Notes: generated from the sequence alone by a model not told the origin. A DNA stretch of 64,000 bases from Nocardioides ochotonae (GCF_011420305.2 NZ_CP061769.1:1413001-1477000), one strand, 5' to 3'. Positions 24,637 through 33,995 are shown, counted from the first letter of the stretch. Program-made: numbers and translations.

Positions 24637-27015
24637 TCAGCCGACGCGGTCCACCAGCTCGGAGCGGGTCTGCTCCGCCTCCCCTGCCCCCGGGTGCGGC
24701 GCGGTGCTCGTGCGTCGCGCGAAGACCGTGCGCGGCCACCACGCGGCGCGGCGCCGGGCACGACGCGGCGCGCCGGCCTCGAGGGCGGCCAGGCAGGTCT
24801 CGCCGTCCGCGCGCACCTGCGGCACCGCGGTCCCCGGCCGGGCGTAGCGGCGGTGCTCCAGCGCCTTGACCAGCCGGTCCAGCGCGGCGGCTGCCTCGGG
24901 TGCGACCTGCGGCCCGTGGGCCGGGCGCCCGTCGGCGTCGGTTCCCGCCGGGCTGCCGAGACGCTCGAGCAGCACCACCCGCAACTGACGCGGTGAACGG
25001 CCGTCGGGCCACGGGATCGCCAGGTCACGGGCGGTGTCGCGCAGCTCGGCCCAGATCTCCTCGGGTCCGCCCCGCAGCCGGCGCTCGCGCCGCCCCCGTC
25101 GTACGGCGCCGGGCAGCAGCAGCAGGCCTGCGAGGAGCACGGTGCCCAGGATCGCGCCGGCGACCGTGCGCCAGGGGAACCCCTCGTCGGCCACGGCCGC
25201 CACCGGGGCGTCCTCGGTGGGCGTCGGCGCGGGGGCGGTGTCCGCACCTCGCGGCAGGTCGTTCTCGTTCGGTCGCGCGGCCTCCGTCGGCAGCGCCGGC
25301 TCGATGCCGGTGCCCACGTCGATGCGGGTGTAGGGCGGCACCTCGGCGGCGCGGTCCGGAGGCGTCGGCTCGAAGGCCACCCATCCCGAGCCGGGCACGA
25401 AGAGCTCGGGCCAGGCGTGCAGGTCCCAGGTGCTGTACTCCCATGTCCCGGCGCCGATCCGCTGCGGTCGCAGGAACCCCACGGCCACCCGCGCCGGGAT
25501 GCCGATGCTGCGCGCCATCACCGCCATCGCGGCCGCGAACTGCTCGCAGTACCCGCGACGGTCCTCGACGAGGAACTTCTGCAGGTCGTCGGTGCCGTTG
25601 CCGGGCTCGACCTCGACGGAGTAGGTGAAGTTGCCGTCGGCGCGGAACCAGTCCTGCAGCGCCACCGCCTTCTCGTACGGCGAGGCCGCGCCGGCGGTCA
25701 CGCTCGTGGCCAGCTGGTCGACGACGGGGGAGAGGTCGAGCGGGAGCTCCAGGAACTCCTCGCCCACGAGCCCGGCACCCGACGGCGCCGCCACCATGTC
25801 CTCGGGCACCCGCGTCAGGTCCACCGCGGTCATCTCATAGCGCAGGCCGGCGGTGGTCAGGTCGTCGTCACCGGCGATGAAGTCCATCGTGGCGACGTCG
25901 TAGCGCCAGTCGCCCGGGGCCGACACCGCAGAGACCGGCGCCTGGGTCGGCAGCCAGGTCGACTGGAACTCGTCGGTGACCTCCACGTCGTAGTCATGCT
26001 CGACCCGCTCGACCCCGGTGTCCACGCCCTCCAGGCCGGGCAGCTCCCCACGGGGCAGCTGGTCGACGGGCACCTCGCGGTCCCCGGAGCTCCACTCGTC
26101 GGCGGAGAAGCGGTTGAGCACCGCGATGCGCAGGTACGACGGATCGCGGTCGGTGGTCCGCACCCGCACCAGCGGCAGGTCCTGGCCGCGGACGAGGTCG
26201 CGCTGGAGGTCGATCATCGGGTTGTCCAGCTCGATCTGGTCGCCACCGGACCCGCCGGCCCCGGATCCGAGCAGGTCCAGGTCGGCGCTCGGGATGACCA
26301 GCGGAAGCGCCAGTGCCACCCCGATCGAGAGGGCGCCGACCGCGCCGGCACTCGCGCGGAGCACGCCGGGGCGCGCCAGGTTGCCCTGCTCGCGGGCGGC
26401 GCCGGTCGCGTCGTCGACGCGACGGCCCCAGCGGACCACCCGCTCGTCCTGGTCGAGGAAGAGGAGCACGAGGAACCCGGCCGCGCTGAGCAGGAAGACC
26501 CACCACCGTGGTCCGGTCGCGAGCAGGCTGGTCGGCACGCTCTGCACGGCGAGCAGCGGCAGGCCGGCGAGCGCGACGCGCCGCAACGTGCAGGCGAGCA
26601 GGTCCACCACGACGAAGCAGGCGGCGCCGGCGGCGAGCAGCAGCGGGTCGATCGGCGGGACGGTCGTCGGGACCGGGGCGGCGTACATCCGGGCGGTGTC
26701 GCCGGCAGCGGTGAACGCCGCGACCAGCTCCGACCAGACCGCGCCGAGGGGGATCGGCGATCCGGTGACGTTCAGGCTGAGGGCGGCCCCGGCCACGAGC
26801 AGCTGGGCGCCGAGCACCACGAGCGCGGGAGCGCGAAGGCGGCGCACGAGGGCACCGGTCACCACGATCGCCACGGCCATCAGGAGCAGGGGGCCGAGGT
26901 AGGCGCCCTCGTCGACGGCCAGCCCCGACCACGACAGCATCGAGATCCACGCGGTTCCGGCCGCCACGGCGGCGACCCGCAGGGGGGCACCCGGCGGGCG
27001 GCGGCGGCCGGTCAT
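24637..27015 (-). CDS. TgpA-like transglutaminase membrane protein
   Basis: This 792-residue protein has six or seven N-terminal membrane segments. An extracellular transglutaminase-like domain follows, with Cys490 in RRGYCEQFAAAMAVMAR and His533 in STWDLHAWPELF; the third position reads FEPTP, with Glu in place of the usual Asp. There is one more membrane helix and a cytoplasmic C-terminal DUF4129-like tail. Such proteins act with MoxR ATPases and DUF58 proteins; their reaction is unproven and may be peptide hydrolysis or crosslinking at the cell surface. ATG 27015 overlaps the DUF58 stop by ATGA. A strong hairpin ends the operon. Confidence 0.88.
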   Translation of the reverse strand: MTGRRRPPGAPLRVAAVAAGTAWISMLSWSGLAVDEGAYLGPLLLMAVAIVVTGALVRRLRAPALVVLGAQLLVAGAALSLNVTGSPIPLGAVWSELVAAFTAAGDTARMYAAPVPTTVPPIDPLLLAAGAACFVVVDLLACTLRRVALAGLPLLAVQSVPTSLLATGPRWWVFLLSAAGFLVLLFLDQDERVVRWGRRVDDATGAAREQGNLARPGVLRASAGAVGALSIGVALALPLVIPSADLDLLGSGAGGSGGDQIELDNPMIDLQRDLVRGQDLPLVRVRTTDRDPSYLRIAVLNRFSADEWSSGDREVPVDQLPRGELPGLEGVDTGVERVEHDYDVEVTDEFQSTWLPTQAPVSAVSAPGDWRYDVATMDFIAGDDDLTTAGLRYEMTAVDLTRVPEDMVAAPSGAGLVGEEFLELPLDLSPVVDQLATSVTAGAASPYEKAVALQDWFRADGNFTYSVEVEPGNGTDDLQKFLVEDRRGYCEQFAAAMAVMARSIGIPARVAVGFLRPQRIGAGTWEYSTWDLHAWPELFVPGSGWVAFEPTPPDRAAEVPPYTRIDVGTGIEPALPTEAARPNENDLPRGADTAPAPTPTEDAPVAAVADEGFPWRTVAGAILGTVLLAGLLLLPGAVRRGRRERRLRGGPEEIWAELRDTARDLAIPWPDGRSPRQLRVVLLERLGSPAGTDADGRPAHGPQVAPEAAAALDRLVKALEHRRYARPGTAVPQVRADGETCLAALEAGAPRRARRRAAWWPRTVFARRTSTAPHPGAGEAEQTRSELVDRVG

Positions 27016-28292
27016 CGCCCGACCCCGGAGTACGTCGCCCGCCCGGCGCCGCCGACGCCGGCCCGGGCCAGCTCCTGCCAGGCGGCGTCGAGGCGGTCGT
27101 GCGGGCGCAGCGGGACCGCGCGCCAGCCGTGCTGGGCGAGCAGCGGGGCGGCGCTCTGCCGGGGGCCTGCACCCGACCCGGCGGTGCCCCAGGCGTCCAC
27201 GTCGAGGGCGACCGCGAGGGCGGCTCCGGCGTGGTGCTGCATGCGGCGCAGGACCGGCAGGTCGGTGGGGGCGACGGCGCCGAGGACGGCCACCGTGAGG
27301 CCGCCGGTGCCGTGCTCGGTGAGCCAGCCCGAGTCGACGCGCGGGGCCGGCACGGCCTCCACCACCGCCAGCGCCTCGAGCAGTGCGCGGCTGATCAGCT
27401 CGGCGTCGCGCGCGTGCCAGCTGCCGCCGGACTCCTCGCCCGTGGCCGTCACCAGCCGCACGGTGAAACCGCGATGGCCCAGGTGGACGGCGATGGACGC
27501 CGCCGCGGAGACGGCGGCCTCCAGCGAGGACGCCACGCCCTGGCCCCGGTGCGCGACGGCGCGGTTGTCCAGGAAGAGCGTGGCGCGCGACTGCCACGGC
27601 TGCTCCTCTCGGCGCACCATCAGCTCGCCCATCCGTGCCGAGCTGCGCCAGTGCACCCGGCGCAGGTCGTCGCCGCGGCGGTACTCGCGCACCGTGACGT
27701 CCTCGGCCGAGCCCGTGGCGAAGGCGCGGGGCCGGTTGTCCCCGGAGCCGGTCCAGGCGCCGCCGAGCGGGATGGTCGGGAGCGGGACCGTGCGCGGGGT
27801 GACGGTCAGTGGCACCGCGGTCTGGAAGGCGCGCTCGACCTCGACCAGTCCGAAGGGGTCGCCCACCCGGACCCGCATCGGTCCGATCTCGAAGCGGCCG
27901 CGGACGTCGGAGCGGACCTGGTAGCTCACCCGGCGCCGCCACCCGTGGCCCACGCCCTCGAGCACGAAGCGCGGCCGGGAGCCGAGCACGTAGGGCAGCT
28001 GGTCCTCGAGCATCAGCACGCCCTTGGGGGCGCGTCCCTCGTTGGCCAGGGCGAGGTCGACCCGCGCGGGCTGCCCCGCGGAGACCAGCTGCGGGGTCAC
28101 GGTGCGGACCAGTGACAGCTGGTAGCGCGAGCGGCCCACGACGTACGCCGTGATGAGCGGGAGCACCAGCACGAGCACGCCCACCCGGACCAGGGTGGTC
28201 TGGTCGAGGATGGATGCGCACACGATGGCCGTCACCCCCGCGGCGACGAACGCGCGCCCGCGGGTGGTCAGGCCGGCAAGTGCCTCGAGCAC
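27012..28292 (-). CDS. DUF58 protein
   Basis: This 426-residue protein has two N-terminal hydrophobic segments. A DUF58 core then carries VTVREYRRGDDLRRVHWRSSAR and the following basic residues, the family signature; the C-terminal half resembles a von Willebrand A fold. It starts at GTG 28292, eight bases after the moxR stop, and its stop overlaps the next ATG. Together with MoxR and the transglutaminase it forms a classic three-gene unit, probably assembled at the membrane and driven by MoxR ATP hydrolysis. Confidence 0.9.
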   Translation of the reverse strand: MLEALAGLTTRGRAFVAAGVTAIVCASILDQTTLVRVGVLVLVLPLITAYVVGRSRYQLSLVRTVTPQLVSAGQPARVDLALANEGRAPKGVLMLEDQLPYVLGSRPRFVLEGVGHGWRRRVSYQVRSDVRGRFEIGPMRVRVGDPFGLVEVERAFQTAVPLTVTPRTVPLPTIPLGGAWTGSGDNRPRAFATGSAEDVTVREYRRGDDLRRVHWRSSARMGELMVRREEQPWQSRATLFLDNRAVAHRGQGVASSLEAAVSAAASIAVHLGHRGFTVRLVTATGEESGGSWHARDAELISRALLEALAVVEAVPAPRVDSGWLTEHGTGGLTVAVLGAVAPTDLPVLRRMQHHAGAALAVALDVDAWGTAGSGAGPRQSAAPLLAQHGWRAVPLRPHDRLDAAWQELARAGVGGAGRATYSGVGR

Positions 28293-28299
28293 GGCCTCG

Positions 28300-29277
28300 T
28301 CAGCCCGGGCTGCCGTCGGGGACGGGCACGGAGGCGACCAGGCCGTCCAGGATCGTGGCGGTGGTCCGCCCGCTCATCGCCGCCTCGACGCCGGGCAGCA
28401 GCCGGTGGGCCAGCACCGGCTGGGCCAGCACGCGCACGTCGTCGGGCAGCACGTAGTCGCGACCGTTGATCGCGGCGTACGCCTTGGCCGCACGCACCAG
28501 GTGCAGCGTCGCGCGCGGGGACGCCCCCAGCGCGAGGTCGCCGCTGCGCCGGGTCGCGGTCACCAGCCCGACGGTGTAGCGCTGGACCGCGGGGGAGACG
28601 TGGACCTGGCCGACGATGCCGGTCAGCTTGCGCACCTCCGCGGCGTCGGTCACCGGCTCGAGGTCGTCCAGCGGGCTGGGACCGGTGTGGCTGGCGATCA
28701 TCGCGATCTCCGCGGCCTCGACCGGGTAGCCGACGGCGACGCGGGCCATGAACCGGTCGCGCTGGGCCTCGGGCAGGGCGTAGGTGCCCTCCATCTCGAC
28801 CGGGTTCTGGGTCGCGATCACCATGAACGGCGCCTCGAGGTGGTACGTCGTGGTGTCGACGGTGACCTGGCGCTCCTCCATGCACTCCAGCAGCGCCGAC
28901 TGGGTCTTCGGCGAGGCCCGGTTGATCTCGTCGCCGACCACGATGTTGGCGAAGACCCCGCCGGGGCGGAACTCGAAGCTCCGGGTGTCCTGGTTGAAGA
29001 TCGACACCCCCGTGACGTCGGAGGGCAGCAGGTCCGGGGTGAACTGGATGCGGCGCACGGTGGAGTCGATGCTGCGCGCGAGCGCCTTGCTCAGCATGGT
29101 CTTGCCGACGCCGGGCACGTCCTCGATCAGCAGGTGCCCCTCGGCGAGCAGGACCACGATCGCGGCGGTGACGACGTCGGGCTTGCCCTCGATGACGCGT
29201 TCGATGTTGCCCCGGACCCGGGCGACCACGCGCGCCAGTGTCTCGAGGTCGGCTCCTGCCGGAGTCGGGTCGCTCAC
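28300..29277 (-). CDS. moxR: MoxR-family AAA+ ATPase
   Basis: This 325-residue chaperone-like ATPase has Walker A EDVPGVGKTMLSKAL and Walker B VVGDEINRASPKTQSALLE. Sensor 1 lies at FMVIATQNPVEMEGTYALPE and an arginine finger at EAQRDRFM. It is expected to remodel or activate the DUF58 and transglutaminase partners. GTG 29277 is selected because AGGGAGAGA precedes it and family members start at this point. It is divergent from the mraZ operon, and the shared 440-base gap holds repeats and the mraZ promoter. Confidence 0.93.
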   Translation of the reverse strand: MSDPTPAGADLETLARVVARVRGNIERVIEGKPDVVTAAIVVLLAEGHLLIEDVPGVGKTMLSKALARSIDSTVRRIQFTPDLLPSDVTGVSIFNQDTRSFEFRPGGVFANIVVGDEINRASPKTQSALLECMEERQVTVDTTTYHLEAPFMVIATQNPVEMEGTYALPEAQRDRFMARVAVGYPVEAAEIAMIASHTGPSPLDDLEPVTDAAEVRKLTGIVGQVHVSPAVQRYTVGLVTATRRSGDLALGASPRATLHLVRAAKAYAAINGRDYVLPDDVRVLAQPVLAHRLLPGVEAAMSGRTTATILDGLVASVPVPDGSPG

Positions 29278-29395
29278 GTGCGCTCTCTCCCTGCTGTGAT
29301 CAGCCGCACTCCGCGGTGTCACCACCGTAGGCCGTTGCGACAACCTGCGGGCCCGGATGGGAGGTCTGGATCAGTCCGGTCGCCCCCGGGCCGCC

Positions 29396-29479
29396 GCCGC
29401 TCCCCACCACGCCCCACCCGGGGGCGCCGGCTCCCCACCACGCCCCACCCTCGCCCCCCACCGGCGCGTGGGGAGCGGC
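29396..29479. repeat. Repeats upstream of mraZ: 21-bp direct repeat within an inverted repeat
   Basis: The same 21 bases, starting GCTCCCCACCACG, occur at 29399-29419 and 29430-29450. GCCGCTCCCCAC (29396-29407) is matched in reverse by GTGGGGAGCGGC (29468-29479). The region lies in the gap between divergent moxR and mraZ. It is G-poor on the plus strand; function is unknown. Confidence 0.6.
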
Positions 29480-29504
29480 CGCGGGAGGCATACAGGACCC
29501 CTCT

Positions 29505-29631
29505 GACCTGCGCGAACGTGTTTCTGGGAGATGCCGGCGGGGCGCGTCGGGCCGACGGACCGGCGATCCGCCGCGCCCGCCGTTCATGCTGCCGCCGCGC
29601 CGCCAACCCCCTTCCGACCTGCGCAAACGTG
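29505..29631 (+). repeat. Pair of near-identical 16-mers upstream of mraZ
   Basis: GACCTGCGCGAACGTG (29505-29520) and GACCTGCGCAAACGTG (29616-29631) differ at one base and are 111 bases apart. The core ACCTGCGCAA also occurs in the inverted repeat at 12916-13000. They could be protein-binding sites or remnants of a dispersed repeat. Confidence 0.4.
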
Positions 29632-29652
29632 GCCCGGCCCGATCCGTTCCGG

Positions 29653-29694
29653 TTGACGGTGGGGGATTGTGGAGTAAAGTGGAGCGAAGTGGAG
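29653..29694 (+). promoter_or_regulatory. mraZ promoter with four MraZ-operator repeats
   Basis: TTGACG (29653-29658) and TAAAGT (29675-29680) are -35 and -10 elements with 16-base spacing. Overlaid on them are GTGGGG at 29659 and GTGGAG at 29669, 29679 and 29689, each exactly 10 bases apart. MraZ in other bacteria binds short direct repeats of this kind and represses its own operon, so this is a likely autoregulatory site. Confidence 0.8.
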
Positions 29695-29719
29695 GAGTGG
29701 TCGACCTGGGAGGTGCCCG

Positions 29720-30145
29720 ATGTTCTTCATGGGCACCTACACGCCGAAGCTCGACGACAAGGGCCGGCTCTTCCTCCCAGCGAAGTTCAGGGACCGACTC
29801 GCGGAGGGGCTCGTGGTCACACAGGGACAGGAGAACTGCCTCGTCGTGTGGCCGACGGACGTCTTCATGGAGGAGGCCCAGCGAGCCCGGTCGACCCCGC
29901 TGACGGTGAAGAGCGCACGTGAGTACGCGCGCATCCTCTTCGCCGGCGCGGACGAGGGGGCCCTGGACAAGCAGGGCCGCATCGGCATCCCCGCGAACCT
30001 GCGGGAGTACGCCGGCCTCGACAAGGAGGTCGTCGTCATCGGCGTCATGGACCGCATCGAGATCTGGGACCCCGCCCGCTGGACGGAGTACTCCACGGGC
30101 GCCCAGCAGAAGTTCGCCGAGCTCGACGAGCAGCCCTCCGACTGA
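29720..30145 (+). CDS. mraZ: MraZ, transcriptional regulator of the dcw cluster
   Basis: This 141-residue protein has the two AbrB-like half-domains of MraZ: TPKLDDKGRLFLPAKFRD (residues 8-25) and DKQGRIGIPANLREYA in the second half. It is a DNA-binding regulator that usually represses the operon it heads. ATG 29720 has GGGAGG upstream and gives the conserved start MFFMGTYTPKL. The promoter ahead of it holds four repeat operators. A 265-base gap with a hairpin separates it from the next gene, so mraZ may also be transcribed alone. Confidence 0.95.
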   Translation: MFFMGTYTPKLDDKGRLFLPAKFRDRLAEGLVVTQGQENCLVVWPTDVFMEEAQRARSTPLTVKSAREYARILFAGADEGALDKQGRIGIPANLREYAGLDKEVVVIGVMDRIEIWDPARWTEYSTGAQQKFAELDEQPSD

Positions 30146-30196
30146 CCGGCCCCACGCGCGACAACTTCACAACGGACAACGCAGGACGAGGTCTCG

Positions 30197-30274
30197 TGCC
30201 CGCTCCCCGCAGCCCCTTCTGGGATCACTTCCCCGGTTCCAGACGGAGCGCCTTCCCCAGGAGGGGAGCGGGCA
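30197..30274 (+). terminator. Inverted repeat between mraZ and the rest of the operon
   Basis: TGCCCGCTCCCC (30197-30208) is perfectly complementary to GGGGAGCGGGCA (30263-30274). The 54-base loop contains a smaller AACCGGGG/CCCCGGTT-like pairing. It could attenuate read-through from mraZ into rsmH; there is no T-run. Confidence 0.45.
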
Positions 30275-30310
30275 GGGACCTGGTCCTGCGTAGCCGTTCC
30301 CGGGCACGCG

Positions 30311-30386
30311 TCCCACCACCAGCATCACCCACAGCACCACCCACAGCACCATCCACCAGCACCACCCACCCAGCACCCACCAGCAG
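30311..30386 (+). other. C/A-rich, structure-poor leader tract
   Basis: For about 75 bases the plus strand is almost only C and A with occasional AGC or T, built from repeats of CACC and CAGCACC. Such RNA cannot fold well. Similar tracts lie before mraY (35671-35710) and ftsZ (42705-42762). Confidence 0.5.
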
Positions 30387-30410
30387 GCGCACTCGAGCGG
30401 GGTCGAACCG

Positions 30411-30581
30411 ATGAGCAGCACACCCTTCACCCACGCGGACCTCCGGTCCGCGCACGGGGCTGACGGGCCGCCGCGGCGGGTCCGTGAGCAGGCCCGTGAC
30501 GTCGTGGCCGTGATGGCCTTCTCCGCGTCGGTCTCGGTCGGCGCGGCCCTCCTCATCCTGATCCTGTCCCGGCTCGGCTGA
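30411..30581 (+). CDS. Small single-span membrane protein, 56 residues
   Basis: ATG 30411 to TGA 30581 encodes [20 protein letters not shown], a basic linker with [14 protein letters not shown], and then one membrane helix (about residues 34-53) ending in SRLG. It ends eight bases before the rsmH start, whose GAGGGCGAG lies in that gap. Size, topology and position resemble small division proteins, but no family was recognised. It is easily missed because of its length. Its own ribosome binding site is weak. Confidence 0.55.
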   Translation: MSSTPFTHADLRSAHGADGPPRRVREQARDVVAVMAFSASVSVGAALLILILSRLG

Positions 30582-30588
30582 GGGCGAG

Positions 30589-31578
30589 ATGAGCAGCCCC
30601 CGCCACGTCCCCGTCCTCCTGGACCGGGTCGTCTCCCTCCTCGCCCCCGCGCTCGAGCGCGCGGACGGCGCCGCGCCTGACGGCCGTACCGTCATGGTCG
30701 ACTGCACCCTCGGCCTCGGTGGGCACACCGAGGCCGTCCTCGAGCGGCTCGACTCGGTGCGGGTCGTCGGCATCGACCGCGACCCCGCCGCCCTCGACCT
30801 GGCCCGCGCCCGGCTCGCGCCGTACGGCGACCGGTTCGTCGGCGTGCACGCGGTGTACGACGAGATCGCCGAGGTCGTCGAGGAGGTCGGCCTCGACCAC
30901 GTCGACGCCGTGCTGTTCGACCTCGGCGTCTCCTCGATGCAGCTCGACGTGCGCGAGCGCGGCTTCGCCTACGCCGAGGACGCGCCCCTCGACATGCGGA
31001 TGGACGGCACCACCGGTCCGACCGCCGCCGACGTGCTCAACACCTACACCCACGGCGAGCTGACCCGCGTGCTGCGCGACTACGGCGAGGAGAAGTTCGC
31101 CAAGAAGATCGCCGCGGCGGTCGTCCGCGAGCGCGAGAAGGAGCCGTTCACCCGGTCCGGACGCCTCGTCGAGCTGCTGTACGCCGAGATCCCGGCGCCC
31201 GCGCGGCGTACCGGGGGGCACCCGGCGAAGCGCACCTTCCAGGCCCTGCGCATGGAGGTCAACGACGAGCTGGCCGTGCTGCGCCGGGCGATGCCCGCCG
31301 CGCTCGGCGTCGTCGGTGTCGGCGGCCGCGTGGTCGTGGAGTCCTACCACTCGCTGGAGGACCGGCTGGTCAAGCAGGCCTTCACCGCGGTCACCCGCAG
31401 CGAGGTGCCGCCGGACCTGCCGTTCGTGCCGGCCGGCAGCGAGCCGCCGTTCCGCCAGGTCACCCGCGGCGCCGAGAAGGCCGACGCACAGGAGACCGCC
31501 GAGAACCCCCGCGCCGCCTCCGTGCGCCTGCGCGCCGTCGAACGTGTCCACCCGTCTTCCCCCGGAGTGAGAGCATGA
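30589..31578 (+). CDS. rsmH: 16S rRNA (cytosine1402-N4)-methyltransferase
   Basis: This 329-residue enzyme (formerly MraW) methylates C1402 of 16S rRNA. It has the start [18 protein letters not shown] motif [32 protein letters not shown], the conserved [16 protein letters not shown], and [15 protein letters not shown] with [13 protein letters not shown]. All are typical and complete. The stop overlaps the ftsL start by ATGA, so the two are coupled. Confidence 0.96.
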   Translation: MSSPRHVPVLLDRVVSLLAPALERADGAAPDGRTVMVDCTLGLGGHTEAVLERLDSVRVVGIDRDPAALDLARARLAPYGDRFVGVHAVYDEIAEVVEEVGLDHVDAVLFDLGVSSMQLDVRERGFAYAEDAPLDMRMDGTTGPTAADVLNTYTHGELTRVLRDYGEEKFAKKIAAAVVREREKEPFTRSGRLVELLYAEIPAPARRTGGHPAKRTFQALRMEVNDELAVLRRAMPAALGVVGVGGRVVVESYHSLEDRLVKQAFTAVTRSEVPPDLPFVPAGSEPPFRQVTRGAEKADAQETAENPRAASVRLRAVERVHPSSPGVRA

Positions 31579-32192
31579 GCAGTCCCGCAGCAGACCCCCG
31601 GCCGCCCGGAGCGGTCCGCTCCCGCGTCCCCCGGATAGCCGAGGCCGCGGTCGAACGTGCCCGGCTGACCGTCGTCCCGCGCGCCCAGGCGGTGCGTGCG
31701 GCCCGTCTGCCCTTCGTGGTGCTGATCAGCGCGATCATGCTCGGCGGGGTGATCGGGCTGCTGATGTTCAACACCTCCATGCAGCAGACGTCGTTCACGG
31801 CCAGCACGCTGGAGGGCCGGGCGACCACGCTGCTGGCTCGTGAGCAGGCGCTGACCGCGGAGCTCGAGGAGCTGCGCAACCCCCAGCGGCTCGCGAGCGC
31901 TGCCCGGTCCCAGGGCATGCGGACCCCCGGCGCGCCGGTCTTCCTGATGCCCGACGGCACCGTGCGCGGTGAGGCCGTGCCGACGCCCGCCGAGGACGGC
32001 GAGCGGATCGAGGCCAAGGCGCCGCCGCTGCCGGCGGTCCTCGCGCCGCCCCCGCCACCGCCGGCCGAGCCGGCCGACCAGGCAGGGGAGGCCGACAGGG
32101 CCGACAGCGTCTCCGGCGACACGGGAGCGGGCAACCGCGAACGGGAGCGCCGAGACGATAGGAAGACCAGGAACGACCAGAACCGCCGCTGA
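31575..32192 (+). CDS. ftsL: FtsL-like cell-division protein
   Basis: This 205-residue bitopic protein has a basic cytoplasmic tail of about 45 residues and a single membrane helix (about 46-68, [20 protein letters not shown]). A periplasmic leucine-zipper-like coiled coil follows ([20 protein letters not shown]). The C-terminus is long and Pro/Asp/Arg-rich and lacks predicted structure. Position between rsmH and ftsI marks it as FtsL, part of the FtsQLB complex that activates FtsWI. Sequence conservation in the family is low, so position and topology carry the call. Confidence 0.85.
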   Translation: MSSPAADPRPPGAVRSRVPRIAEAAVERARLTVVPRAQAVRAARLPFVVLISAIMLGGVIGLLMFNTSMQQTSFTASTLEGRATTLLAREQALTAELEELRNPQRLASAARSQGMRTPGAPVFLMPDGTVRGEAVPTPAEDGERIEAKAPPLPAVLAPPPPPPAEPADQAGEADRADSVSGDTGAGNRERERRDDRKTRNDQNRR

Positions 32193-32210
32193 CCGAGACC
32201 GGAGATCCCC

Positions 32211-33995
32211 GTGCGTCGTACCCCGCAGCGCCGCTCCCGTGGGAGTGAGCGCGGCTCGCCCCACCTGCGTCTGCGCATCGGCTTCGTGCTGATCGCGATG
32301 GTGCTGTCGCTCTTCGGCGCCCGGCTCGTGCAGCTGCAGGGCCTGGACCCCAACTCCTACGCCCCGATGGCCATGGCCGAGGGGCTGCGCGAGGTGGTGC
32401 TCCCCGCCGAGCGTGGCGACATCCTGGACCGCAACGGCGAGCCGCTGGCGACCTCGGTCGAGGGCTCGATGATCATCGCCGACCCGGCCCTGACCACCGA
32501 GCACGCTCCCGAGCTGGCCAAGTTCCTGGCCAACCGCCTGGGCGTCGACTACTTCACGGTGCTCGAGCGGCTCCGGGCCGAGGGCAGCCGCTACGAGTAC
32601 GTCGCGCGGCAGGTGCCCGCTGCCAAGGCCGAGTCCGCGGTCGACGCGGCGCGCAAGCGTGGCTTCGACGGGCTGAGCACCAGCCGGGACCCGGTGCGCA
32701 CCTACCCGGCCGGCGACGTGGCCGCCAACCTGGTCGGCTTCCTCGGCACCCCGGACCCGGAGGAGGGCGACCAGCCGCTCGCCGGTCTCGAGCTCGCCTT
32801 CGATCAGGTGCTCTCCGGCACCGACGGCTCCGCGCGCTACCAGGTCGGCGCCGGCAACCGGCTGCCGCTGGCCGACAGCACCACCATCGACGCCGTCGAC
32901 GGCGACGACGTCACCACGACCATCGACCGCGACGTGCAGTGGTACGCCCAGCGGGTGCTGCGCCAGACCGTCGAGGACTCCGGCGCGAAGTCCGGTTTCG
33001 CGGTCGTCCTGGACTCGCGCACCGGCGACCTGCTCGCGGTCGCCGACCACCCGACGTTCGACGCCAACAAGCCGGCGGAGTCGCCCAAGGGCGACCGAAT
33101 CTCGCGCGCGATGACCGACGTCTTCGAGCCCGGCTCGGTGCAGAAGGTGCTGACCCTCGGCGCCCTGGTGGACGCCGGCAAGGTCACCCCGCGCACCCGG
33201 ATCACGGTGCCGCCGGTGCTGGAGCGCCAGGACCGGCCGATCGGCGACTGGTTCGACCACGGCACGATCCGGCTGACCCTGGCCGGCGTGCTCGCCAAGT
33301 CCTCCAACATCGGCACCGTGCTGGCGGCCGACGAGTTCGCCGAGGGCGAGCTGCGCGACTACCTCACCCGCTTCGGCCTCGGCCAGCGCACCGGCATCGG
33401 CGTGCTGGGGGAGACACCGGGCATCCTGCCCTCGGGCTCGCTGTGGACCAGCCAGACCGAGGACCGCATCGCCTTCGGCCAGTCGCTCTCGGTCAACGCC
33501 GTGCAGATGGCCGCCGCGGTCAACACCATCGCCAACGGCGGCGTGCGCGTCGACCCCAGCCTCATCGAAGGCTCGGCGCGGATGAACGACGGCACCCTCG
33601 TCGGCACCGAGGAGGCCGGCACCCGCCGCGTGCTCAGCGAGCGGGCCGCACGCCGGACCACCTCGATGATGGAGCGCGTGGTGGACCCCGAGGCCGGTGT
33701 CGCCCCGGGCGCGGCGATCCCGGGCTACCGGGTCGCCGGCAAGACCGGCACCGCGCAGGCCGTCGGCGCCGAGTGCGGCTGCTACGACGGCACCTTCGAC
33801 GTCTCCTTCGCCGGGTTCGCGCCCGCCGACGACCCGCGCTTCACCGTCTACGTGGTCATCAAGAACCCCAGCAACGGCGGGGGCGGCGGCTCGGTCGCGG
33901 GCCCCGCGTTCGCCAAGCTGATGACCTTCACGCTGCGCCGCTACGGCGTCCCGCCCACGGGCGCGGAGCCCTCGAAGCTGCCGGTCGAGTGGTGA
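32211..33995 (+). CDS. ftsI: FtsI, division-specific peptidoglycan transpeptidase
   Basis: This 594-residue class B penicillin-binding protein crosslinks septal peptidoglycan. After an N-terminal membrane helix (about residues 20-40) comes the dimerisation domain beginning LPAERGDILDRNGEPLATSV, then the transpeptidase domain. Active-site motifs are intact: SVQK with nucleophile Ser309, SSN at 364-366 and KTG at 511-513. The start is GTG 32211 with GGAG upstream. It follows ftsL by 18 bases. Confidence 0.95.
   Translation: MRRTPQRRSRGSERGSPHLRLRIGFVLIAMVLSLFGARLVQLQGLDPNSYAPMAMAEGLREVVLPAERGDILDRNGEPLATSVEGSMIIADPALTTEHAPELAKFLANRLGVDYFTVLERLRAEGSRYEYVARQVPAAKAESAVDAARKRGFDGLSTSRDPVRTYPAGDVAANLVGFLGTPDPEEGDQPLAGLELAFDQVLSGTDGSARYQVGAGNRLPLADSTTIDAVDGDDVTTTIDRDVQWYAQRVLRQTVEDSGAKSGFAVVLDSRTGDLLAVADHPTFDANKPAESPKGDRISRAMTDVFEPGSVQKVLTLGALVDAGKVTPRTRITVPPVLERQDRPIGDWFDHGTIRLTLAGVLAKSSNIGTVLAADEFAEGELRDYLTRFGLGQRTGIGVLGETPGILPSGSLWTSQTEDRIAFGQSLSVNAVQMAAAVNTIANGGVRVDPSLIEGSARMNDGTLVGTEEAGTRRVLSERAARRTTSMMERVVDPEAGVAPGAAIPGYRVAGKTGTAQAVGAECGCYDGTFDVSFAGFAPADDPRFTVYVVIKNPSNGGGGGSVAGPAFAKLMTFTLRRYGVPPTGAEPSKLPVEW

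Noticed and set aside
24637..28221. A single 1,194-codon protein covering the transglutaminase and much of the DUF58 gene
   Set aside because: The open frame runs through the DUF58 region in the wrong frame; DUF58 and the transglutaminase have separate, coupled starts.
30196..30414. 72-codon frame from GTG 30196 whose stop overlaps the next ATG
   Set aside because: It spans the inverted repeat and the C/A-rich tract, giving a low-complexity Arg/Pro/Ser/Thr product. The ATGA junction alone is not enough to call it.
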